From positions 62,001 through 126,000 of the forward strand of contig CAJQUW010014798.1 in the NCBI GenBank assembly GCA_907163375.1: a stretch of 64,000 bases of DNA. Direction: 5' to 3'. This stretch comes from Prostheceraeus crozeri (taxonomy: Eukaryota > Platyhelminthes > Polycladida > Euryleptidae). A model generated the notes under the pieces. The model worked only from the letters and a program-made list of their open reading frames with translations, ran no database searches and was not told the DNA's origin. This document shows, in pieces, positions 12,800 through 24,650 of this stretch. Position numbers and translations under genes: made by a program. Position 1 is the first letter of the stretch, and every line of letters begins with the position of its first letter.

Positions 12800-12992
12800 G
12801 ATGGTTCATCGTCACTACTCTTCCATACCGTTGGGCTTGGACGGTGCTGACATAGACTTTAATCTGGAGCGTTGTGATCTTATAGTCCGGATGCCCTTCC
12901 TGACGAATTCTATTGACACTCTCGGGGAGGGGGCTCGACCTCTGCACCGAAAGATCGCTAGGCCAAGCACTTAACCAATGTGTCACGGAGAC
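12800..12992 (-). repeat. tRNA-derived SINE, copy 1
   Basis: In reverse complement this shows the same layout as the intact-looking copy at 59050-59264: a tRNA-like head (GTCTCCGTGTCAC..., GGTTAAGTGCTTGGCCTAGC as an A-box region, then a GATCGAGCC-like B box), a core with GGAAGGGCATCCGGACT and CTCCAGATT, and a tail ending near GATGAACCATC. The B box is disturbed by a run of G. Class II (Ser/Leu) tRNA heads most resemble this pattern. Confidence 0.7.
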
Positions 12993-14420
12993 ATTGTAAT
13001 GGCTTTGATGTGATCATTCATGATTGGAAGTTGTAGATAATACAGCTACGACTCTCTGTTGGTCTTGCTGCAGTCAAAGACAGTTTTAAACTTGTGTGTT
13101 GACGCTCAATCATTTAAAGCAATCTACCAGTGCATCACTTCCAACCGTGCCGTAGTTCACAAGAGTGTATGTTCGTAAACCATGTCATTGTTCAATTAGA
13201 AAATCTAGAAACTATAAAGCCCGAAGCCGGTGCATGCTGCGGTTCATGAATTGCATATCATTGCACCAAGATTGTCTATGCATGCAGGGCTATGATATTC
13301 ATTCCCCAATCTAAATTGCTGATCAGAAAAAAAGTAAATCAGAGAAGCGTGTCACGTGATTTTCCCTCGAAAAAAGAGAAGCAAATAATTACAGTCAAAT
13401 TGAAAACATATGGGGCAATATTATACATTTATTTGATTCATTTGTGATCCTATATCATGCGCATAAATTCGTCGAAAATCACTGTCAAGACGGTTCCATG
13501 GACATGTTGGTGCGCATGGCATCAAAATTATTATTTGCAATAATAATAAGTATTATAGTAAATATTAATCAATATATCATTGCATTATCTCTATTCAGCA
13601 ATGCGATAAAGGCTAATGAGCACCGCGAAATTATAGGTAGTCTTCTTTGTAAAATCGTTGTGATTGACATGATGTTAAATTTGAGTGACTGCGCGTATCA
13701 CTCACGTATGTCAAAGTCATCTACTTACATTCTCCGGGATGTTCTGAAAGTGCAGTTGCCAAGTGTTATGGTAAACAAATGAAGAACATAGAACCGTATG
13801 TAATGTCCAGTGGTATGTATCATGAGATCCTGCTTGCTCAAGATCAAAAGAAGCCGGGCAAGCAGCTGCAGCTTTCCATGTCTGCCCTGATCCACTCAGC
13901 AACCTGATTATCATCTTATTGATGCTTCATTGCCTGTGGGCTTGTGCTTCTCTGCCCCAGAAATGTTGAAGCATCGATAATTTCAGATAATGATTTCTGT
14001 TTGTTCGTCGGCGTCAGTCTAAAAAACTTCATTCTTCTAGCAGAAATGTGTGTATGGAACTATTGTTTGTACAGGCTGGTGAGTCATAGATTACCAACTC
14101 ATGAAGAGTCATTCATTGAACAAGAGCACGGAAATGACATTCTTTGTTTCTTTCTATTAAATACATTGAAAAAGTTCAATATGAGGTTAACAAGAATGTA
14201 CTTTGTCCAACAGCAGTGAATAGCAAACAAAGTATTTGTCATTTACTATAAACTTGGGAATAACTTTTATCTGACTGCAGCGTCATCATCGGCGTTTGAT
14301 TTAGTCAGTGAATGTAATGGGAGAATACATAAAGTTGCTTTGATAATAGCCCACATGCAAGAGAATTCAGATTCCAGTCTCGCAAGAGATTTTAATTATA
14401 TATGACATCGATGTGTTTTC
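12993..14420. other. No recognisable gene
   Basis: AT-rich sequence. The open frames at 13444-13782 and 13944-14219 are hydrophobic stretches without a recognised family. No exon-like composition is seen. Confidence 0.4.
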
Positions 14421-14740
14421 TACAGAATTTTCACCCCTAACACAGCAACGAGCCATGAACAAAGCTAGGGGTTACTCAATCAAAAGGTAATAAATTGTAT
14501 TATTTTAGATAAATGAAAGATCTTCTAATCTGATTAAGCTGTACCCATCAGAAACCTGCGCACGCCTCTTCAACTATTGTCTTGATCAGGGAAACTGATT
14601 ACAAAGCTATGGCGTGCGAGCAAAAAAAGCTTTTCGAGCGACTCACAGTACTTACGCGTTCTAAGCTCACATGATAGCATGTGAGTGCATTAGCTCAGCG
14701 TGTGCTTCGAGAAGATCTTAGGTTTAGGTGCGCATTCATA
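14421..14740 (-). mobile_element. LINE 3' fragment, 5'-truncated
   Basis: This is the reverse complement, with modest divergence, of the 3' end of the LINE at 39601-40220. It covers the last part of the reverse transcriptase C-terminal region and the 3' untranslated tail, including the stem-loop with CCCCTAGC and its partner (14431-14480). Extreme 5' truncation is usual for LINE insertions. Confidence 0.8.
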
Positions 14741-15642
14741 TGAGATACATGTATGTGCCCTATATGTGACTTCAGAAGCTAGCTTTTCTTTCACGCATTC
14801 TTGCTGGATTATATGTAGCCATACAGTATGCTACTGCACCTAACGGCTTTTGAAAGTCGTTAATGTTTGGTTGCGTATACGCACATGCATTTAAACCAAT
14901 TTATGCTATTATATTGTATAACATGAAAGCGAATGGACGCAGGCCTACTGTACTTACAGATAGTTATATTCGATTAAATAGCGTCATATCACCATAATTT
15001 GCTAGCGCAGGAGATAAGCCTTCGAAATTAGTGAGGCCTTTTCAGTTTTAATTATTTAGATAGAGTTTAGAATGTAAAAGATCATTTCTTAATGGTAAAC
15101 AGATGAGTTGTTTACTATGCTGCTTCTAGTGCTTCACACATTTATAAAGTATTCTGCTTTTGGTGCTTCGACGAACGATTGTTGCTGGGTATGTGATGAA
15201 TGTTAATCAACATTTGAATAGTAACGAGGTGGAACACATGTAACGCGAAACGTTATTAAAGTTCACAAACGCACTAACATTCGAACAGGCGAAATAATTT
15301 CTGGTATTCATTAATACAGTGTATAGCGGATTCTGCTGACAGATTGATTTACCGCTTCACAGCGTAATTATTCACATGTCCATCTACGAAACAGCAGTCA
15401 TTGACTTCTTAAAATATCTGTGTGTGGCCAGAAGTGTCATTCAGAGCTGCTCCTGGATTACCAGGAAAGGTTAGCTTGACAGAATTAATCATCTAACGTT
15501 GTATAAGTTTGTATAAATAGTATTAAAGGCATGGAAGCGTGTGTAAAAACACAGTCGGAGATTCAGAGAATTGATAAAGTACACCGATGTAAATCATCTG
15601 ATTGAGTGTTCCTCCTGAGTTGTGGCGTCCCATTATTAACCC
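14741..15642. other. No recognisable feature
   Basis: AT-rich sequence between a LINE fragment and a hAT element. Nothing can be named. Confidence 0.4.
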
Positions 15643-15940
15643 ATTAATGCAGGGGTGCGCAACCGGTGGCCGTAGCAGAGGCAAAGTGCGGCCGTGACAA
15701 CGAGAAGTAAATGAAAAAAATATTGTACATGCATATTGCAAATATTTTTTGAGTTCAAAGCAATCGAAAGACAATGTTCACTATAGTAGCACACTAGTCA
15801 CCTTGTAGCTGTCGAACACCTTTGTGCCCATGTTGCTTGGAAAAATGCGCGTCCGCAGGCGCGATGAAGGCGTTCAAGCAGTTCGATAACTCATGAATAG
15901 AATATTTTAGGGAGGTTGCATTCATGGCTAGAGTCATCAG

Positions 15941-16776
15941 CAGGGACCTTAGGATTCTGCGAAGCGCAGATAATGCAGAAAACGATGGAAATCGCAGAAA
16001 AACGCAGATTTTCTACAATTTGAATAAAAGTACGCAGACCTCTTTGTTTATGCTGTTTTCGCTTCAATTATGGTATTTATATCAACTACAGGTCTTCATC
16101 TCCATTATATTATCGCGTGCCCATGATCAGCAGCTGCTGCGATGGTAAGTGGCCTATCTACGTTGGGCTTGCAAAAGAAGCATCACCAGCAAACATTATG
16201 AAATTTTGGGTATCAGCTCTGAACAGAGTTCCACATCTAGCTGCGGCAGCGATGCTTCGACTTCAATTGCTTGTTAATAGCGCTGATGTTGAGCAATCTT
16301 TTAGTAGTTAACGTAATGTAGATACATGTAGGAGACAAAATCTTAAAGGCGGCAACTTGAAAGACATGCTGAAAATTACTTTCAACTCTCTCTCTGAAAT
16401 TTTGATCCATATATTTTATTAAAATTCATTTGGACGTCTGTCTTTTATATGTACATACAAAATACAGTGTAGTAGCAGTCATAGTAGGACCACTTCTATG
16501 GGCTATGTATACGAAATATAGAGCCTATGTGGTATATGCACTGGGATATATGCCTATTATATCTGAGCATAATTTTATTCAGAACAAGTTTATTCAATAT
16601 GTAGTTAATTACTAGTTGCCTAATAATATTATAATACGAATTATACGAACCTTACTAGTTGTTATTTTAAGAAATAGGACCACAAAAAAGTTAGATCGCA
16701 GAAAAACGCAGAATTTGCGAAAATCGGGCGCAGAATATCGAAATTTCGAGCGCAGAATCCTAGGGTCCCTGCCCTT
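15941..16776 (+). mobile_element. Second hAT nested inside the first
   Basis: The left end CAGGGACCTTAGGATTCTGCG is mirrored by CGCAGAATCCTAGGGTCCCTG ending at 16771. The 8-bp word GTCATCAG lies directly before the left end (15933-15940) and again at 16777-16784, five bases after the mirrored end, which supports a hAT-type insertion with a few extra bases at the right. CGCAGAAAAACGCAG-type motifs occur just inside both ends. It carries a remnant of the transposase C-terminus. Confidence 0.85.
16120..16392 (+). pseudogene. hAT transposase C-terminal dimerisation domain remnant
   Basis: One frame reads an FWVSALNRVPHLAAAAML block, then NSADVEQSFSS, a TAA stop where a Tyr would fit, then RNVDTCRRQNLK and NLKDML in the same frame. 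This is the hAT family C-terminal dimerisation (hATC) domain, which joins transposase subunits. Only about 90 codons survive, against roughly 600-700 residues in a full hAT transposase. It belongs to the nested element. Confidence 0.85.
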
Positions 16777-17597
16777 GTCATCAGCTAAAAGAAACAAAAG
16801 GGACAATTGTAATTTGCTCGAATTGTTCGCGCGCTTTAGCTTCCAAGTCCATGACCTGAATAAAGATGCCTGCTGGATCAGTTTCTGCAGCGGTTGTATT
16901 GTGTGCCTGTGTGAAACAACGGATTGAATCGAAAGATTTTGTAATTTCTTTACGAGATATTGTATTTCTACCTATCTAGATTTTGTGTATTTTCATAAAT
17001 AAAATATGTCAAAATTTCAGTCGTGTTTTTATTCCACATCTATCATTAAATTTAAAGCTCACGATTTGCGTTTCGAAAGAACTGTATGACTAGTAATAAT
17101 AAGATACTTTATAACTTCAATAACAACGCAAGATAGGCAGGCTTATATACGAGGTTCTAGAAATGCGTAGGCCTATATACGAGCGAATGCCCAGAATAGA
17201 CTGGCTCTGTGATGAATGAATGAATTTTGTATGGCTCGTGATTCCTGTATGAATTGTTACAGCAGCTTAGTAAAGTGTTTTCTCCCTCGGTTGCCCTTAC
17301 AAAAGCATGCTTTCAACTTTTCAAGTGCTAATAACACCTTAATCTTAAAATCTTTTCGGGTCATAAATGACCGTCGGTCGTATGTGGGTTAACTTGCTAA
17401 CTCATTCTTTACGAAGTAGGCCTTTATGCGATTTTTACTGCGTCATTCACCAGGGAAAACTAATTTGAGTGATGAAATATTTAAAGGATTGGCTATTGAT
17501 CTAGTTGTTTGCACACACATTAAGTGCGGCCATGATTCGTTTGGCCTTCGAAATTGCGGCCGAATTATGTAAAAGGTTGCGCACCCCTGCATTAATG

Positions 17598-18182
17598 CCT
17601 AGCTTCTGCAATCAATTCATCTGTGTCCAAAGAGCTATATACCCGTCTTCTTTTTGGTGCTTTAGAATATACTTTGCTATTAAAATCAGATTCAGAAAAA
17701 GTTTCTTGGCATGCAGATCCACTTATTTGTCACCTTTTGCCATCATTTTTGGATAACCAATAACAAGATAGCAACAGTAATCTTGGATTATATTGGTGTC
17801 AGTTCAAAATGACTTCTTGATGCTATTTGTTGTGCTTTTGATGAGCAAATCAAGTGTTCGAAATCCTAACGGATGATGTAGAAAATTATTGAAAATTTGA
17901 AAAAAAAGAAATTCTTCAAAAACTTGAAGAAATAGTTCATTTTTTATTATACTGGATGTAGTAGCTTCTCAGAGCCATAAATTGCAAAGTTCGGAATACA
18001 TTGAAGTCTTTCAATGTACTATTCGACATATTGTGGAAAGCAAAACATTTCAAAACAAGGCAAGATCATTTTGCTTCAAATACCTGTTTTTAATATCATT
18101 CGATAAATAGTCTGATGAAATTAATGCAATTTTTTACTTAAGTTTGCAAAATGGAGAATTTTAACATACTTACAAAAAGTGT
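17598..18182. other. No recognisable feature
   Basis: AT-rich sequence after the hAT element. Nothing can be named. Confidence 0.4.
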
Positions 18183-18340
18183 GGTCTCCGTAGTACATGG
18201 TCGAGCCCCAAAAGTGTCATTGGAGGTCGGCAGGAGAGCATCCGGTCTAAATGATCACAGAGCTCCAGATGTAGTCTGACCATGTCAGCACCGTCCAAGC
18301 TCCTAGTGGGAGTAGTTACCATTAACCATCATTTTCAGTC
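18183..18340 (+). repeat. tRNA-derived SINE, copy 2
   Basis: Starts GGTCTCCGTAGTACATGG, lacks the middle of the tRNA-like head, then follows the family core: GTGTCATTGGAGGTCGGCAG, CATCCGGTCTAA, GCTCCAGATG, GTCTGACCATGTCAGCACCG and GGGAGTAGTTACCAT. Its core is the best match to that of the copy at 62805-63003. Confidence 0.75.
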
Positions 18341-19103
18341 AAAAAGTAGATTTGGATTACATAATTGTTATCATCTCATCAATCATTGCTCAGACACGTG
18401 AAATTACAACTCATAATTGCACTCGTCATATCTCACTTTGCATGCGATTCCATGTGATTGTGTCACCATTTTTTGAGAAGAAAGAAACATTGAAATGTTC
18501 GATATGACCCTGTTCAGGGTTGCCACATAACGGCACAGAAATTGAATTAATCAACGCATTTCACTGATTTACCAGCACGGTTTTTAAGACCGTGTCTCAT
18601 TGGAAAACCGAAGAGAATACGATTTGTATAGACCCACTCAGGTGCAATATGCTTCTTTATCAGTCACATTGCTGAAATAAAAATGATGAATGTACTTCTG
18701 AATGGTTAAATGTTCATTTCCAAATCTTTATTTGATAATTCAGATATTCCGAATGAAATTCAGATGAACTAAGTACGATTTTTTTGAAGAATGGAATGTT
18801 TTTCTGTTTTTTTATTCCAGTATTTTGGATCGCTTCCTTTCAGTTGAACAATCTGTTAGATCTGACTGTAGCCTCAAAATCTGTTTTGAAGGGTGAAGTA
18901 AAAGACCTACATGATAAAGTCGACAACATGCTATTCGTCAGCTTACTTAGTTACATGTTTTTATCTTTTTCTTCTTGCATTTGCCATCAGCTACTCAATT
19001 CCTTGAGGACTCTCACTCCTTTAAAGGTTATATGAATTTTATGTTGATTAAATTATATATATAACAATATATATATATAAAATAGCAATATATACAATAA
19101 AAT
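18341..19103. other. No gene; AT microsatellite near the end
   Basis: AT-rich. An (AT)n-like run lies at about 19052-19080. The open frame at 18784-19035 has a hydrophobic, Phe-rich N-terminus but no family signal. Confidence 0.4.
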
Positions 19104-19111
19104 ATTGATAC

Positions 19112-19991
19112 TAGGGGTGTTGACGGTAAAAAATTTCTTAACCGATTAACCGGCCTTCATGCAAATGAATGTGCTCACTCAGCCTATATGTAAAGACCTA
19201 GTGATGTATGCCGTCAAAGATAATCTTATTGCGACTTAGTTATGTGTTATGTTATGTATTATCAGCATTTATTATTTACGAATTAGTATTAATGTATTAT
19301 ATGTATAATTATGCATCTGATAAAGCGGCAATTCAATAAATGCCTGCTCCAATTAATAACTTAGTTTCATTGGCCTGTAGCAAGATTTGATTTTTTGTCA
19401 ATATTCTTACATGTAGCCTATTTGTAAACACAAATTGCAAAAACATTTTTAAAGTATAAACCAAGTAGCCATCCGGTTTTTCGCTTCAATTTCTTTTCAG
19501 TCTTTCATTGAATTGCCTATCGATTTGTTTGCATGTTAAGAATTTGATGTAAAACAAACAATATTGATGTGGAATTTGAAAAAACTAATAATTATTCTGC
19601 TTTATCTTTTCAATATGTAGGTAGGCTACAGTTACCACAACCATTAACGTTATATAGTCGCTCACATAATCAATTGTATAGATGTGCCTCAATGATCGAT
19701 GAAAGTTTCCTCCCCAAGCGTAACACTAAGTCACTCAGATGTCACACCCGATACAAGAGTCATGATGCGTCTTCAATAACACCAACCGAGTTTGCCTCAG
19801 AGCCAATGGAGAACTATCGCTTGAACTGTCTTCGGTCTTACTCACCAGCGTTGAATCAGCATTAAATCAGAGACAACGATTCGTCACGAGAGCCATCAGT
19901 TTTAGTGATTTTTTTATCTAACCGGCTAATTAAAATCCTCAACCGGTTAACCCGGTCAAGATAAATTAACCAGTTAACCGTCAACAGCCCT
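19112..19991. mobile_element. hAT element with AACCGGTTAA-type ends
   Basis: An 880-bp element. Its ends TAGGGGTGTTGACGGT and ACCGTCAACAGCCCTA are inverted repeats, and it is flanked by a perfect 8-bp duplication, ATTGATAC, at 19104-19111 and 19992-19999. Subterminal AACCGG/CCGGTTAA words repeat inside both ends. I find no transposase motif, so it is non-autonomous. The open frame at 19569-19865 has no family signal. Confidence 0.9.
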
Positions 19992-20029
19992 ATTGATACA
20001 TATTTTTAAGTCTCTGTTATAGACGTCTT

Positions 20030-20155
20030 TCGTGACACTGTAGTTAAGCTCATGGCATTGTGATCTTTTGGTACACAGTTCGAACCTCGAAAAGTGTCAA
20101 TGGAAGTCAGTACCGTCCATGTCCACAGTGTGGAGTATTGACATTGAAACTTCAC
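20030..20155 (+). repeat. tRNA-derived SINE, copy 3 (core deleted)
   Basis: Contains the head (CGTGACACTGTAGTTAAGC, then TGTGATCTTTTGGT and CAGTTCGAACCTCG as a good B box), the start of the core (AAAGTGTCAATGGAAGTC), and then jumps to the tail block TACCGTCCATGTCC. About 60 bp of the family core is missing. It begins about 40 bp after the right end of the hAT element at 19112-19991. Confidence 0.65.
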
Positions 20156-21223
20156 AGCACAGTGATAGCATTGCATTCAGTGGCATACGAGCATGAAAAT
20201 AGAAATGCAGCATATCCATTTCGGCGCAAACTTAGTGGAATTCCTTTGAATTTCATTGATAGAAATCATCATTTTCTTCACAGAATATACTTGAATCTTC
20301 AAAAATCTCAATAAATGAATTGCTCAGATATTTTAAAAAGTTCGAATTGTTTCATCTATTGCCTCACATGCTATTCGTCCGTGCATGAAATGAATTACCT
20401 CCTCCTTGCTTATCGCAATGAATGCATTAAATTTTGTCTCATAATTTCATTGTTATCACGATTCAGTTTCCGGATTTGGTCTTCATTACTTTGGCGCCCA
20501 GTACGTAAGTGATGAGTTTTTATTGTTTTTATTTGTTCTGTGATGAACTGGCGGTGTTTTAGGCTTGCTATTTATCAGAGGCGGTCGTTGATGATGCGCG
20601 GGTATTCACTGAATCCCAATCCAATTTCTCCAAAGCTATTGCAATTTACTCGTTTATTGTTTGTGCTCTAACGACTCGACTATTTAATGAGACACAATTA
20701 TTGTCATAGGTTGTCGAAATTCACCGCTATTATTGCCTGATGAGCAATTCTCTCAGGTAGTGTAAAATTCGAGCTATTGCTCAACATCAGCTCACTTTCT
20801 CGAGAGGGATAAAACAAGACAATGAACGAATATGCGATCTTATGTAGAGCGGTCCATTGTCAGAGCCGAAGGTTATGAAAGACCTGTATCATAACGTGAC
20901 CTTGACTTAGCCAGACAGTGGACGAGGACAAACAGTTGTGGTAGACTACAGAGATAAACAGCCTTGTCAGTGAAGTAGACAAGTACTTGTCGATGAAGTT
21001 TGCAACTTTAAAAATAAATTGATAGCACAAGCATCTTTGAAAAAAGTAGAATAATTAGGTGAATACATATACTACATTGATAGTACTAATAGTGCTGTAC
21101 TAATATCATGCTGATAGTAATGATACAAAATGAGTACTTTGGCGTTCATTGCGTGAGTGATTAGTCATTATCGTTTTTCTTCGTTTATGTGTTCTGTGAT
21201 GAACGGGCGGTGTTTTAGGCTTG
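20156..21223. other. No gene; one dispersed duplication
   Basis: A segment of about 85 bp near 20490-20576 (with GTTCTGTGATGAACTGGCGG and TGTTTTAGGCTTGCTAT) recurs at about 21140-21226. Otherwise nothing can be named. Confidence 0.45.
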
Positions 21224-21401
21224 CTATTCCTCAAGGGCTGATAAAGCGGGATGATGAAAGATATTCTTAGCATGCAGTAAAATTAATCGAACTCGGAGAA
21301 TACTGTTCAATTCTATTCCTCAAGGGCTGATAAAGCGGGATGATGAAAGATATTCTTAGCATGCAGTAAAATTAATCGAACTCGGAGAATACTGTTCAAT
21401 T
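21224..21401. repeat. 89-bp tandem duplication, two identical units
   Basis: The unit at 21224-21312 starts CTATTCCTCAAGGGCTGATA and is repeated without a visible change at 21313-21401. Perfect identity points to a recent event, unless it is an assembly artefact. Confidence 0.9.
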
Positions 21402-21450
21402 CTATTTAGGCTTATAAATTCAATTCAAGCTTTAAATTTCTATCGCAAAA

Positions 21451-21885
21451 ATGAAGCCATTTGAAAAAAAATTTAAGTATATCGGATCAGGTATGGATGC
21501 TTCGAGGAGTTGGAGACCACGTACGGCTACGACAGAGGCGATTGGAGATCAGATTTGTGAAAGTCTTGCCAGAACCTCACAGAAGTCAACTCGACTGTTA
21601 TCTCAAGAATTCAGGATCAGTCATGTGAGCGATATTAAGCTTCTGAAGAAAAGAGAAATGAAAGAATTCATCCCACGCTTGACTCATGCACTGCATGATA
21701 GCGTCTCGGATTAACGAAGTGAATTCCCCGTTTTAATTTAGGATATGTTGAATGCTAATGACACCATTTTAGATTGCACATGGTGGTCAGATGAAATGTG
21801 TTTCAAGTTTAACGGGCAAGTAAATCGCCACTATTGTGTTCATTGGGATATTCTGACAATCCTAGGGTTGCAGTTAATAAATCTG
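21451..21885 (+). pseudogene. Tc1/mariner-superfamily transposase, N-terminal part
   Basis: The open frame from 21451 reads a helix-turn-helix region with a SWRPRTATTEAIGDQI block (the RPRT motif), KSTRLLSQEFRIS and a following basic segment. It stops at 21712. A little further on, the same plus strand gives CTWWSDEMCFKFNGQVNRHY, which matches the first catalytic-Asp region (SDEAxFxLNGxVN) of this superfamily. Later catalytic blocks are not readable. The protein would cut and paste the element; this copy is dead. Confidence 0.75.
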
Positions 21886-24491
21886 TGAATTTACAATGAA
21901 GGTGCATTCGACACAATCAAGGTGTATTTTAAGATTGCAATTACTAAGTGCTTTACTTTCAGCTTAAATGACTTCCTAAATTGCATTGTGCTCCTATAAT
22001 TAATATTCCGCTACATTTGAAATACATCTTTAAAATGAAATCGGGTGCAATTTTGTTAGCACGTTGTAGAATTAACGGAGCCTGCGTATGTCTGCTTCAA
22101 ATTCCTAAGCACTATTAGAATTTTCCTATGACTCTACTAAATGTGCACTGAATTCTAGAAAATATGAATGTTTATTATGAAAGATAGAGACCACTACAAG
22201 ATTTTGAAGCTTCAAGTGACTATCACACGACAATCTATAACGCGATGGAATTGTACTTCGCCTATACTTTAATAAGTGCTTCTGTGCAATTTTATCATAC
22301 CCAGTGCGAGAAGGTGTGGCTAGCGTACGTTCTGATATACAAGTATATATATATGCACTCCAATTGTGAGAATCGTAATGGAGAAACAGGATTGATAAAA
22401 ATGAGTCAAGACAAAACTAAGTTGCAAGTTGAAAAAAGCACATGGGAATACGCAAAGAAAATGATGCAACACCGTTTGTCATTAAATCTATTATTCATCA
22501 ACTTTTGAATTAAGAACACAAAAGGAATGCTGCTGAATAATACAATCTGCAAGCCAACCGCACGCCCCGCCTCTTCCTCCATTTAAGATTTCCAATTCTC
22601 CAACTATCTGAAGACTTCATTTTGATTAGTCACATCTGATCGCTTCAATAGAAAGTTAAACTTGACATTAATTTTCCGTTTAGGATACAAGACCATCGAT
22701 AAGTTCTGCTTTGTCTTAGTTTGTGCACCGTAAAGCATACCTTTGATGAACTGGTATTAGAACCTTCAGACCCTAAAACTCCCAATCAAAGAAAGCCCAT
22801 GTCAATATCACACCATCTCGCCAGGCTGGCTCATGTTTAATTTCCACCAGTGGTCGATATCCTGAAGGTTACTGCGAGGAATCTGAGACCAACTTGCCAG
22901 TAAAGTCCGAGTAATTTACGGATTCGTAAACTAAATAAGTCAAAACTACTGAGATTTTGTTACTTTCATTGAACAATTTTCAAAACTGCATAGTACTGAT
23001 TTTGACTTACATTTTTTGACACTTTTTTGTTTTACTCATTATTGTTCGTCCTGTTCTCCAAGACAGCAAGTACGAGTATAATTTTGTATATCTGTTTTTT
23101 TAAAAATTACATTTCAAAATGGGAAAGAATGATGCTGTAGGACCATTAAACATGATTACAAGCATAGTCAGACTGCTACTAAGATTTTTGCAAGTTCATT
23201 CAATTACAGAATTTCACAAGAATTCTCAATCAATAGCTTCCCTGATGAAATCATCCTATTTGACAATTTCTGTTTGAGTTTTTCATTTTTTAGTGATTTG
23301 AAATCTGACCAGAATTTTGATTTTCTCTTTATCATCTTTACAATTGTGCTCTAGTTAAGGGCATTCTAAGTCGAAATTTTAGAGAAATTCGTTGATTCCT
23401 TCTCATGCGATTCAACAAGCATTTTGATCAGTTAAAGGAGACAGGGTTTATGTATTCATCTTGGCTTTGACATCATTGAACGAAACGAACCAGGCAGTTC
23501 GGATCAGATGCTAGTAGTTTACAAATAAATGATTAATTAACTAGTAATAAATAATTAATAACTAAATCAGCTATTTGATAGTCGATTTTATGCACAGAAT
23601 TCTATCAGAATTATCAGTGAGATATAAGGAAATGAGACAATCAAAGTTAAAACTTTGTCATGGACCACAAGCAATATCAATTGAACTGTCCATTCAATCG
23701 AATACGATTGAGTAACAACAAATAAACACCGTTACACGGCATGTAACTTTTCATCTTCAACTGGGAAAGTGAAGCAATACCTATCAAACAGCGGATAATA
23801 TTCGTTGCAATTTGATATTATTCAATGTAGCAAAGTGCGTCAAGGTAACAAAATTAAAAAAACAAAAACAATCTAACAACTAGTTAATTTTTAGTAGATG
23901 CAAATTATGATTTAGAAGAAAATTTTTATGTCCTAAAATGTCTAAAAATTTAAAAATACTTACTAGAAGGACAAACTACGGTTCTCCTCTCCTCATGTGT
24001 AATGAATTGGCGAGTAAGTCGTTCTGTTCAAAATTACTTATATATTGAAAAGATTCTATTTAACAGTCTGCCCATTCAGATGATAAGAGGACAGGTCTGT
24101 TTCCAATCAAAATACCAGATCTAGCTTACACAGATGGATTACGCTATCAAAAAATCTACCAGGTGTGCAAGAGAATGAATATTAGTTCCCTAAGCTAAAA
24201 CGTGAAAAAATTCTACAAAATATGCATACAAATTATTTGACTATTTTTCATGAGGTCATCAACAGGAACTTGGTCAGGACGATCGCGTTTCGACCGCTAA
24301 ATCCTGGACGCTCAAACCCAGCCAAACGCTGTCCTGTACATTTAAGATGCACAGCCTCAAAAATTAAATTTATAGTAGAGAAAAATTAGCATCTATCAAA
24401 AAAAATAGAGTCACTATTGACTGAAATGTACCTCAGGCATTTGAAAGAAGGACAGAGTCCAGCCAGTAGAGGTCAAAACTTACATTACTTA
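21886..24491. other. No recognisable gene
   Basis: Strongly AT-rich with scattered homopolymer runs. I see no conserved motif, RNA gene or terminal repeat. Confidence 0.45.
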
Positions 24492-24650
24492 TTCCAATTT
24501 GGTGTTGCTTTATTCCTATTTGATGTCTCTTTATTCTGATTTGATGTTACTTTATTCTAACTTGATTCTACTTTATTTCGATTTGATGTTACTTTATTCT
24601 AATTTGAATACTTCATTCCAATTTGTTGTCTCTCTGTTCCAATTTGACAT
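24492..24650. repeat. 21-bp minisatellite
   Basis: About seven or eight diverged units of the form ATTTGATGTTACTTTATTCTN. Because the unit is 21 bp, one frame stays open and gives a 7-residue repeat of the LYSNLML type. I read this as a minisatellite, not a protein. Confidence 0.8.

Larger units (their letters stand above)
15651..17589. mobile_element. hAT element with perfect target duplication
   Basis: A 1,939-bp element that begins and ends with the same 15-bp inverted repeat, CAGGGGTGCGCAACC. It is flanked by a perfect 8-bp duplication, CATTAATG, at 15643-15650 and 17590-17597. GCGGCC-containing words recur just inside both ends. About 836 bp in its middle is a second hAT element (15941-16776); without that, the outer element is about 1.1 kb and has no transposase that I can read. 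Confidence 0.92.

Noticed and set aside
13444-14219. Two open frames of 112 and 91 codons as host genes
   Set aside because: No motif, no splice-like boundaries, AT-rich composition like surroundings.
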